A stretch of DNA of 30,629 nt. Source: JAAYZK01 sp964535025 (lineage in GTDB: Bacteria > Planctomycetota > Phycisphaerae > SM23-33 > FEN-1343). A program made the position numbers and the translations under genes. This document shows positions 24,625-30,629 of the stretch, piece by piece. Under the pieces are notes generated by a model. That model was not told the DNA's origin. It did not search any database and was given only the letters and a program-made list of their open reading frames with translations. The DNA lies in the NCBI GenBank assembly GCA_964535025.1, contig CAZHRW010000205.1:1-30629 (forward strand), in the 5' to 3' direction. Numbering within the stretch: position 1 is the first letter of the stretch; each line of letters opens with the position of its first letter.

Positions 24625-25182
24625 CTATTCGAGGTTCGCGTGGCGGGCGCGGAAGGCGTCGAGGTCGATCTTGAGGCGTTCGGCGAGGACGTTGAAGACG
24701 GCGTCGAGGCAGAGGCTGGTGGTGTGCTCGAAGACGGCGGCGCGGACGACGATGTCCGGGTCGCCGGCGGGGACGCGAACGACCATGTCGGCCTCGGCGG
24801 CCAGGGGCGAGTCGGGCTCGGCGGTGATGACGACGACCTTGGCGCCGAAGTCGCGGGCACGGCGGGCGAGGTAGTCGGTGAAGCCCGTCTGGCCGGTGCA
24901 ACTGATCGCCACCAGCAGGTCGTTGGCGCCCATCGCGGGGGTGATCGTCTCGCCGGGGATGAACACCGGCAGTCCCGCGTGCATCAGCCGCATCCCGAAC
25001 GACCGGGCCACCAGGCCCGACCGGCCGGCGCCGATGACGAACGTCTTGCCCGCTCGCGGCAGCATGTTCGCCAGGTCCAGAAAGCTCGCCCAATCGACCG
25101 CGGCCATCACCGCCTCGATCCGCTCCATCAACGCACGGCCTGCCTGTTTCAACGCGTCCACGCCATGACTCCTATCCGACAT
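24625..25182 (-). CDS. hxlB: 6-phospho-3-hexuloisomerase (SIS domain)
   Basis: 185 residues. A single SIS sugar-isomerase domain: FVIGAGRSGLVARSFGMRLMHAG, then GETITPAMGANDLLVAISCTGQTGF, typical of 6-phospho-3-hexuloisomerase (PHI). It converts D-arabino-hex-3-ulose 6-phosphate to fructose 6-phosphate. The start at 25182 lies inside the end of the HPS-RraA gene (11-base overlap), which implies translational coupling and confirms the pathway. Together they form the ribulose monophosphate pair, which fixes formaldehyde or, run backwards, supplies ribulose 5-phosphate. Ends 15 bases from the convergent metallophosphoesterase. Confidence 0.94.
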   Translation of the reverse strand: MSDRSHGVDALKQAGRALMERIEAVMAAVDWASFLDLANMLPRAGKTFVIGAGRSGLVARSFGMRLMHAGLPVFIPGETITPAMGANDLLVAISCTGQTGFTDYLARRARDFGAKVVVITAEPDSPLAAEADMVVRVPAGDPDIVVRAAVFEHTTSLCLDAVFNVLAERLKIDLDAFRARHANLE

Positions 25183-26488
25183 CGGGGACCATCCCCTTCT
25201 GCTCCCACCGCTTGAGGTCCATCACCCTGGCCAGCGTGCTGGACTGATCGCGAATCTCCTGGCGGATCCGGTTCTCCGCCTCGAGCACGTTGGCGGCCCG
25301 GTTGGCCATTTCGACGGCCTTGGCGGCCGGCAGGACCATCACGCCGTCGTCGTCGGCGGCGATCCAGTCGCCCGGGTAGATCCGCTGGCCGGCGATGACG
25401 ACCGGAACATTGATCTCGCCGACCCCCTTGGCGTCGCCGGCGTGGCTGGACACGTGCGTCGACCACACGGGGAACGCCAGGCGGCGGATGTCGGCCGTGT
25501 CGCGAACCGCGCCGTCGACGACCAGCCCCGCGAGCTTCTTGCCGACGGCGCTCTCGGTGGCCAGCTCGCCCCACACCGCCGGCGGACGACCGCCGGCGTC
25601 GATGACGATGACCTCGCCGGGCTTGGCCACGTCGATTGCCTGCACTGGCTTGGACCAGTCGCCCGAGACGGTCCGCACCGTCACCGCCGGGCCGATCGCC
25701 ACGGCGCCGGTCCACAGCGGCCGCAGGCCCGCCAGGCAGGGCACGCGGTGCGAGCCGTCGGAGATGTTCGCCGTCCGAACCGTCGCGAGGATCTCGCGGA
25801 TCGTGTCGGCGGCGGCGCGGCGGAAGAGGCCCTCGCCGGCGACGGCTTCGCCGGTGTCGATCGCCCGGCGGATCGCGGCCGTGGCCGCCTGGGGGTCTTT
25901 GGCCTTGGTGATCGCCCCGCCGACGATGATCACGTCGGCCCCGGCGGCAACGGCCCCGGCGGCGGTCTCGCTGGTCAGGCCGCCGGCCGCCGCGAGCGTC
26001 AGCCCGCACGCGGCCCGGACGCGGCGGATGGACTCGAGCGGGTCGGCGCCCTGCATCTGCTGGTCGATCGGGCAGTGCACATCCACCCAGTCGACGCCCA
26101 GGGCCTCCATCGCGCCGGCGGCGGCGACGGGGTCGGCGATGCCCATCAGGTCGACCGCCACCGCCAGGCCGTACTGGCGGCCGGTTTCCACGCACTCGCG
26201 GATCGTGCTCTCCGACGCCGCGGCACACACGGTCATCACGTTCGCCCCGGCCTTCGCGGCGGCCTCGGCCTCGACGTAGCCGGCGTCCATCGTCTTGAGG
26301 TCGGCGATGATGGTCCTGCCGCCGAACCGCTCGCGCAGGGCGCGGACGGCGTCGAGGCCCTCGCTCTTGATCAGCGGCGTTCCGGCCTCGATGTAGTCGG
26401 CCCCGCCGGCGACGGCGGCGTCGGCGACGGCCAGGGCGCGGTCGAGTTCGACGAAGTCGAGGGCGACTTGAAGCTTGGGTTTGGGCAT
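25172..26488 (-). CDS. hxlA: 3-hexulose-6-phosphate synthase fused to an RraA-like domain
   Basis: 438 residues, two domains. Residues ~1-210 are 3-hexulose-6-phosphate synthase (HPS), an OMP-decarboxylase-like barrel: LQVALDF, EAGTPLIKSEG, the catalytic D-x-K-x-x-D as ADLKTMDAG (Asp63, Lys65, Asp68), HCPIDQQ, and AAGGLTSE. It condenses formaldehyde with ribulose 5-phosphate. Residues ~220-425 are RraA-like: ANISDGSHR, GGRPPAVWGELAT, VVDGAVRDT. Those segments are shared by RraA and HMG/CHA-type aldolases. The role of the fused domain is unclear. Start ATG 26488 chosen from GGAG upstream and the MPKPKLQVALDF start; the frame is open upstream into ileS. It overlaps the isomerase gene by 11 bases and follows ileS by 56. 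Confidence 0.94.
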   Translation of the reverse strand: MPKPKLQVALDFVELDRALAVADAAVAGGADYIEAGTPLIKSEGLDAVRALRERFGGRTIIADLKTMDAGYVEAEAAAKAGANVMTVCAAASESTIRECVETGRQYGLAVAVDLMGIADPVAAAGAMEALGVDWVDVHCPIDQQMQGADPLESIRRVRAACGLTLAAAGGLTSETAAGAVAAGADVIIVGGAITKAKDPQAATAAIRRAIDTGEAVAGEGLFRRAAADTIREILATVRTANISDGSHRVPCLAGLRPLWTGAVAIGPAVTVRTVSGDWSKPVQAIDVAKPGEVIVIDAGGRPPAVWGELATESAVGKKLAGLVVDGAVRDTADIRRLAFPVWSTHVSSHAGDAKGVGEINVPVVIAGQRIYPGDWIAADDDGVMVLPAAKAVEMANRAANVLEAENRIRQEIRDQSSTLARVMDLKRWEQKGMVPDVG

Positions 26489-26504
26489 GATCAACTCCGG
26501 GGAT

Positions 26505-26565
26505 GAAGTGGACAGGATGGACAGGACGGTGTCCATGATGTCCATCATGTCGAGGGTGTCTGTCC
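26505..26565. repeat. GGACA-based short repeats and palindromes between ileS and hxlA
   Basis: The motif GGACA or its complement TGTCC recurs about six times. It includes the perfect stem ATGGACA/TGTCCAT around CCGTCC and the palindrome ATGATG-GA-CATCAT (minus-strand reading). The repeat overlaps the last codons of ileS and occupies most of the gap to hxlA; it could serve as a terminator-like or processing structure. Confidence 0.6.
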
Positions 26566-29442
26566 TTTCACAACCTTCGCGTCCCGTGCCGACAGCTGGG
26601 GCTGGTCCGGGTCGCTGCCGACGTCGGGACGGCGTTTCCAACTGCGGGCGCAGCGCTCGTACTTGTCGCGAGCGTCGGCGACGTGGACCTCGGGTAGAGC
26701 GGCATCGGCTTTCGCAAACACCTCGACGCGGCTGGAACCGACACCTAACAGGTCCTCCACCTCGGTGAGATACTGCTGAACCCACGCAGCTTCCTTGTTA
26801 TCGGCCACGCGCACGACCGCCTCGGCGTCCAGCGGATTCTTCACGCCCGCGGCGCGGAGGGCCTCCAATTGCGCCAGCCCCTCGTCGCGGATCGCCAGCA
26901 GTTTGGCCCAGTCGGCGTCCGGCTCGCCGGTGGCGGCGGGCTCGGGCATGAGCGCCAGGTGGACGCTGTCGGGCAGGTCCGCCGGGCGGTTGGGCAGGGC
27001 CTCCCACGCCTCGTCGGCCGTGAACGGCAGGATGGGCGCCAGCAGGCGGATCAGCGTGAGGGCCGTGTCGTACAGGACCGTCTGCGTCGCCCGACGTCGC
27101 GGGCCGTCGGCCGCATCGCAGTAGAGGCGGTCCTTCACCGCGGCCATGTAGATGCTGGAGGCCTGGACGGTGCAGAACTCGTAGATCAGCCGGTAGACAC
27201 GGTGGAACTCGAACGCCTCGTACGCCGCCAGCACCTCGGCCGTCAGGCGGTCCAGCTCGCCGCGCATCCACGCGTCCACCGCGTGCGGGTCCGGGTCGGT
27301 CCGGTCGGCGGCGGGGTCGAAGTCGAAGCAGTTGCCCATGGCGAACCGCAAAGTGTTGCGGATCTTGCGGTAGGCATCCTCGATCTGGCCGATCAGGGCG
27401 TCGGAGGTGCGGATGTCGTCCTGGTAGTTCACGCTAGCCACCCACAGCCGCATGATGTCGGCCCCGCGCTTGGCCAGCTCGGCCTGGACGTTGACGGCGT
27501 TGCCGAGGCTCTTGGACATCTTGTAGCCGTGCTCGTCGACGACGAACCCGTGGGTGAGCACCGTCTTGAACGGGCACGTGCCCGCCGCGGCCAGCCCCGG
27601 CAGCATGGACAACTGGAACCACCCGCGGTGCTGGTCGGAGCCTTCGAGGTACAGGTCGACCGGCGGCGCGTCGACCAGCCCGCGCGCGACGGCGACGGCA
27701 TACCAACTGCTGCCCGACTCGAACCACACATCGAAGATGTCCATCTGCGCCGCCAGTGTCGCCGGGTCGAACGCCTTCGGATCGTCGATGTCCGGGTCCG
27801 CCTCGGCGTCCCACGTGGCCAGCAGGTCGGCCGGGCTGTCGGTGAACCAACTGTCGCTGCCGCGGGTGCGGAAGTGGTCGGCCACGGCCCGCACGCTGGC
27901 GGCGGTGAGCAGCACCTCGCCGGCAGGGGTGACGAACGCCGGGATCGGCAGCCCCCAGGACCGCTGGCGGCTGATGCACCAGTCCGGACGGCTTTCGAGC
28001 ATCCCGGCCATCCGCTTGCGGCCCCACTCGGGGACGAACGCCGTGTCCGAGCCGGGGCGGGCGACGTCCAGGGCCATCTCGCGGAGCGTCCTGCCGGTCG
28101 ACGGCAGGGGCTCATCGACGGCGATGAACCACTGTTCGGTCGCCCGGAAGATCGTGGGCTTCTTGCTCCGCCAGTCGTGGGGGTAGCTGTGGGTGAACCG
28201 GTGCAGGTGGAACAGTGCCCCGTCGGCCTCGAGGCGACGGCAGACCAGCTCGTTGGCCTCCCACACGCCCTGGCCGCGAAGGTACGCCGGGACGGTGTCG
28301 TCGAAGGTCCCGTCGGCCCGCACGGGGCAGTAGATGTCCAGATCGTACTTCAGGCCGGTGCCATAGTCCTCCACGCCGTGGCCGGGGGCGGTGTGGACCA
28401 GGCCGGTGCCCTCCTCGAGCGTAACGTAGTTGGCCGCCACGACGGGGCAGCGCTTTTCCTTGCCGAAGATCGGGTGGACGTAGCGCACGTCGGCGGCGGC
28501 CAGGGCGGCCCCGCGGACGGTCGCCACGGCGGTCCAGTGGCCCTGGACGTCGCCGCCAGCGCCGAAGACGCTCTCGAGGAGCTCCTCGGCGACGAGGACG
28601 CACTGCTCGTTGCCCGACCCGTCGGTGTACTGCACGGCGGCGTAGACCAGGTCCGGGTGGACGGCGACGGCGAGGTTGGCCGGGAGCGTCCAGGGCGTGG
28701 TCGTCCAGATCATCAGGCCCAGCGGCCCGTCGGCCTCCAGGCCGAGCAGCTCGGCGCGAACGCGGGGCGCGTCGGCGACATCGAAGCGGACGTAGATGCT
28801 GGCGTCCTCGCGCTGCTGGTACTCGAGTTCCGCGTCGGCCAGGGCGGTGCGGTTCTCGATCGACCAGTGCACCGGCTTGAGCTGGCGGTAGACGATCCCC
28901 TGCCCGACCATGCGGGCGAACACCTCGAGGACGTCGGCCTCGTAGGCGGGGTCCATGGTGATGTAGGGGCGGTCGTACTCGCCCCACACACCCAGCCGCT
29001 GGAACTGCTCGGCCTGGACGTCGATGAACGTCTCGGCGTACGCCCGGCAGCGGCGGCGGATGTCCATGCGGTCCATGTCGGCGGCCTGGGCGTGGAGCTC
29101 CTCCATCACCTTCGCCTCGATCGGCAGGCCGTGACAGTCCCACCCCGGGATGTAGGGGGCGTCGTGGCCGGTCATCGTCCTGTAGCGGACCACGATGTCC
29201 TTGAGCACCTTGTTGAGCAGGTGGCCCATGTGAATGTCGCCGTTGGCGTAGGGCGGGCCGTCGTGGAGGATGTATCGCGGCCCGCCGTCGCGAGCCCGGC
29301 GAACGCGGCGGTACATATCGGCGGCGGCCCAGGCGTCGAGGCGGGCCGGTTCCTTCCTGAGCAGGCCGGCCCGCATATCGAACGTCGTGCGGGGCAGGTT
29401 CAGCGTGTCCTTGTACGGATTGGTGTCTTTCTGTCTGGCCAT
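26545..29442 (-). CDS. ileS: isoleucyl-tRNA synthetase with degenerate C-terminal zinc motif
   Basis: 965 residues, class I synthetase of bacterial type. PPYANGDIHMGH (HIGH variant at 71-74), PGWDCHGLPIEAKV, the large CP1 editing insertion (WTTTPWTLPANLAVAV), the DVWFESG motif, and GYKMSKSLGN near residue 645 (KMSKS) are all present. It charges tRNA-Ile and edits valine. The C-terminal zinc finger, normally CxxCW...CxxC, is here C931-A-R-S934-W...S951-A-R-D954, so three of four Cys ligands are replaced. The last ten residues run into the GGACA repeat. Start ATG 29442 is preceded by GGAAGGTGACGGCC. It is expressed from a strong promoter ~280 bp upstream through a structured leader and may be read through into hxlA-hxlB. 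Confidence 0.97.
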   Translation of the reverse strand: MARQKDTNPYKDTLNLPRTTFDMRAGLLRKEPARLDAWAAADMYRRVRRARDGGPRYILHDGPPYANGDIHMGHLLNKVLKDIVVRYRTMTGHDAPYIPGWDCHGLPIEAKVMEELHAQAADMDRMDIRRRCRAYAETFIDVQAEQFQRLGVWGEYDRPYITMDPAYEADVLEVFARMVGQGIVYRQLKPVHWSIENRTALADAELEYQQREDASIYVRFDVADAPRVRAELLGLEADGPLGLMIWTTTPWTLPANLAVAVHPDLVYAAVQYTDGSGNEQCVLVAEELLESVFGAGGDVQGHWTAVATVRGAALAAADVRYVHPIFGKEKRCPVVAANYVTLEEGTGLVHTAPGHGVEDYGTGLKYDLDIYCPVRADGTFDDTVPAYLRGQGVWEANELVCRRLEADGALFHLHRFTHSYPHDWRSKKPTIFRATEQWFIAVDEPLPSTGRTLREMALDVARPGSDTAFVPEWGRKRMAGMLESRPDWCISRQRSWGLPIPAFVTPAGEVLLTAASVRAVADHFRTRGSDSWFTDSPADLLATWDAEADPDIDDPKAFDPATLAAQMDIFDVWFESGSSWYAVAVARGLVDAPPVDLYLEGSDQHRGWFQLSMLPGLAAAGTCPFKTVLTHGFVVDEHGYKMSKSLGNAVNVQAELAKRGADIMRLWVASVNYQDDIRTSDALIGQIEDAYRKIRNTLRFAMGNCFDFDPAADRTDPDPHAVDAWMRGELDRLTAEVLAAYEAFEFHRVYRLIYEFCTVQASSIYMAAVKDRLYCDAADGPRRRATQTVLYDTALTLIRLLAPILPFTADEAWEALPNRPADLPDSVHLALMPEPAATGEPDADWAKLLAIRDEGLAQLEALRAAGVKNPLDAEAVVRVADNKEAAWVQQYLTEVEDLLGVGSSRVEVFAKADAALPEVHVADARDKYERCARSWKRRPDVGSDPDQPQLSARDAKVVKGQTPST

Positions 29443-29501
29443 CGGCCGTCACCTTCCCTGGCGGCGAGCCACCCCGCCGCCATCGTATCATTCCATGCGA
29501 A

Positions 29502-29535
29502 CGGCCCTGAGACCACGTCTGTCGCCTCAGGGCCG
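29502..29535 (-). terminator. 10-bp hairpin in the ileS leader
   Basis: A perfect inverted repeat CGGCCCTGAG/CTCAGGGCCG (29502-29511 and 29526-29535) with a 14-nt loop, 60 bases before the ileS start. On the minus strand it is followed by TTCGCATGG, too few T for a classic terminator; on the plus strand no T-tract either. Possible attenuator or 3' end of a leader RNA. Confidence 0.45.
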
Positions 29536-29715
29536 GTATCTTACCGCAAGTCCGTGGTTGGAAACACCCTAGGGCGAGCCGTTGCCGCCGGCGGGCGCAA
29601 TGATCCCTCGGGCGCAGCACGCCGTCGCCCCGCCGCACCGGCGGGCTGCGTCACGACACGCACGTGGCAGCGTCTGCACCTCGGACCTCCTGTGTGGATG
29701 GAACCTCGTCCATAG
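29502..29715 (-). ncRNA. candidate structured RNA or ileS leader
   Basis: Reading the minus strand from the expected transcription start (~29715), the two ends pair in an interrupted stem: 29702-29708 with 29553-29559, 29692-29695 with 29564-29567, 29686-29688 with 29571-29573, 29680-29683 with 29575-29578. Inside lie four hairpins: 29645-29671 (GCTGC plus CACG arms), 29629-29645 (CCCGCCG/CGGCGGG), 29611-29623 (GGCG/CGCC) and 29582-29600 (TTGC/GCAA). The 10-bp hairpin at 29502-29535 follows. The fold was made by eye in GC-rich DNA, where chance pairing is common. No signature of tmRNA, RNase P, SRP RNA or a clear T-box is seen. Confidence 0.35.
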
Positions 29716-29721
29716 CCCGCC

Positions 29722-29749
29722 ATTATAAATCGGCAGGGATGGCTGTCAA
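29722..29749 (-). promoter_or_regulatory. consensus sigma-70 promoter towards ileS
   Basis: Minus strand -35 TTGACA (29749-29744), 16-bp spacer, -10 TATAAT (29727-29722): both hexamers match the consensus perfectly. Confidence 0.85.
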
Positions 29750-29794
29750 CGTTAGGCGGGCGAAATGCCTCCGGCACCGGCGGCAAGGCCGCGC

Positions 29795-29822
29795 TTGACA
29801 GAATGCTAAGATCAGCTATTAT
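29795..29822 (+). promoter_or_regulatory. near-consensus sigma-70 promoter of the terminal secreted-protein gene
   Basis: -35 TTGACA (29795-29800), 16-bp spacer, -10 TATTAT (29817-29822). It diverges from the ileS promoter, with the two -35 boxes 45 bp apart. It predicts a ~150-nt leader. Confidence 0.8.
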
Positions 29823-29837
29823 GGACATATCAGTTCC

Positions 29838-29870
29838 AAGGCCCACCGGGTCGCCGTGCGGGGCCTCTTT
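29838..29870 (+). terminator. terminator-like hairpin inside the 5' UTR
   Basis: AGGCCC (29839-29844) pairs with GGGCCT (29861-29866) and is followed by CTTT. It begins ~8-10 bases after the likely transcription start, i.e. between promoter and gene, as an attenuator would. Confidence 0.4.
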
Positions 29871-29980
29871 GTGCGGGGTGGGTCATCTTTGATCACTGCG
29901 CTGTTGCGGCCCGCGCTTGTACGGCCGGGCCGGCGGCAGGGCCAACTCTTTTAGCGAGACAGGGAAAGGAGAGACGTACG

Positions 29981-30629
29981 ATGAAACCACTGATCCTGAT
30001 GTGCATCGTCGCATTGGCGGTAACGCCCGCGTCGGCCCAGATGCTGGCGGATTTCGAGGGCGGCGTGAACCCCTTCAGCGCCGGTGAGATCGTCCAGGAC
30101 CCGGAGGACCCGACCAACAACGTCCTGTTCGTCGACACGGGCATCACCGCAGTGATGACCCTCGCTGAAGCCGTCCCGGTCGGGTCGGGCGTGTCGATCA
30201 AGGTCTACGACCAGGCCCTCTCGGCCATGGACGACCCGGACAACCCCGGCACCCCCGCCGAACACAGCGGCCTCGCCGGCACCCAGTACGGGTGGAACCT
30301 GGGCGTGTCGGGCACCTGGAACTGGGGCGTGTTCCTGACCAACCGCGACTCCTGGATGAACGCCAACGGCGGCTATGCCTGGACCGGCAACTTCTATGAC
30401 AGTTGGGTGCAGTCCCTGGGAAGCATCTTCTCCATGTACTCCTTCGGCGGGCCCCGCCAGATCGGCGACGGTGGTCTGTCGGTCATCGGGACCGGAACCA
30501 TCGATGCTCCCGAGATCCCCGGCGACGGCGCCTGGAGCACCTGGAAATTCAGCCTGCTCGCCGACGGCAATGTCATGCTCAGCAATGACGGCATCGCCTT
30601 CACGGACTCCCACGTCGCCGCCGGCACCG
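29981..30629 (+). CDS. secreted protein, N-terminal part (cut by the window end)
   Basis: At least 216 residues, open to the right edge. It starts at ATG 29981, eight bases after AAAGGAGA. A signal peptide MKPLILMCIVALAVTPASAQ is followed by a Gly/Trp/Asp-rich, beta-looking region (YGWNLGVSGTWNWGVFLTNR, DGAWSTWKFSLLADGN). The composition is like PEP-CTERM or LamG-like extracellular proteins of planctomycetes, but the C-terminus that would show a sorting signal is missing and no family is recognised. It is transcribed from the divergent promoter region shared with ileS. Confidence 0.85.
   Translation, partial: MKPLILMCIVALAVTPASAQMLADFEGGVNPFSAGEIVQDPEDPTNNVLFVDTGITAVMTLAEAVPVGSGVSIKVYDQALSAMDDPDNPGTPAEHSGLAGTQYGWNLGVSGTWNWGVFLTNRDSWMNANGGYAWTGNFYDSWVQSLGSIFSMYSFGGPRQIGDGGLSVIGTGTIDAPEIPGDGAWSTWKFSLLADGNVMLSNDGIAFTDSHVAAGT

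Noticed and set aside
26869..29715. 948-codon plus-strand open frame opposite ileS
   Set aside because: Low-complexity translation without any motif; the minus strand encodes an unmistakable IleRS.
29540..29715. T-box, RNase P RNA, tmRNA or SRP RNA in the ileS leader
   Set aside because: AGGGTG and ACCACGG occur near 29553-29574 but not as the contiguous T-box sequence; the conserved cores of the other RNAs are absent.

Overview
The window is very GC-rich, with almost no non-coding DNA inside gene blocks. The gene content fits a planctomycete, probably of the class Phycisphaerae. This is inferred from a PEP-CTERM protein, a secreted protein with a dockerin pair and PKD domains, paralogous secreted lipoproteins, the carboxyspermidine polyamine route, and hexulose-phosphate synthase fused to an RraA domain. 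There is no rRNA, no recognisable tRNA, no CRISPR array and no transposase. The DNA reads as chromosomal and largely vertical rather than as a mobile island.

Layout. At the left edge is the tail of a DHH/DHHA1 phosphoesterase (NrnA type). A long leader follows, and then a PEP-CTERM surface protein closed by a strong terminator. Ribosomal protein S20 and a 1038-residue secreted dockerin/PKD protein lie on the minus strand. A membrane-anchored SGNH hydrolase points the other way. A minus-strand Gfo/Idh/MocA + aldo-keto reductase pair comes next. Divergent from it is a polyamine operon: carboxynorspermidine synthase, carboxynorspermidine decarboxylase and agmatinase. Agmatinase would make putrescine, and the other two would convert it to spermidine with aspartate semialdehyde as aminopropyl donor. 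Convergent to this is a four-gene minus-strand operon: Dabb protein, AEC transporter, aldo-keto reductase and QueG-like Fe-S protein. The middle holds a membrane protein with a degenerate HPt-like domain, a DRTGG/P-loop protein, a flavodiiron protein and a cupin.

The right third has two tandem lipoproteins whose leader and signal-peptide DNA is almost identical, aspartyl-tRNA synthetase (with residues typical of the non-discriminating type), and a metallophosphoesterase that may be leaderless. On the minus strand, isoleucyl-tRNA synthetase is followed by an HPS-RraA fusion and an overlapping 6-phospho-3-hexuloisomerase. The last two supply the formaldehyde-fixing (or reverse, pentose-making) ribulose monophosphate steps. 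IleRS has lost most of its C-terminal zinc ligands. The window ends in the start of another secreted protein.

The most promising undescribed element is the region between ileS and the last gene. Two divergent consensus promoters lie about 45 bp apart. The one towards ileS makes a leader of roughly 270 nt that folds by hand into a closing stem, four inner hairpins and a 10-bp 3' hairpin. The one towards the secreted protein is followed by a terminator-like hairpin inside the 5' UTR. Several well-matched promoters in the window share a 16-bp spacer.
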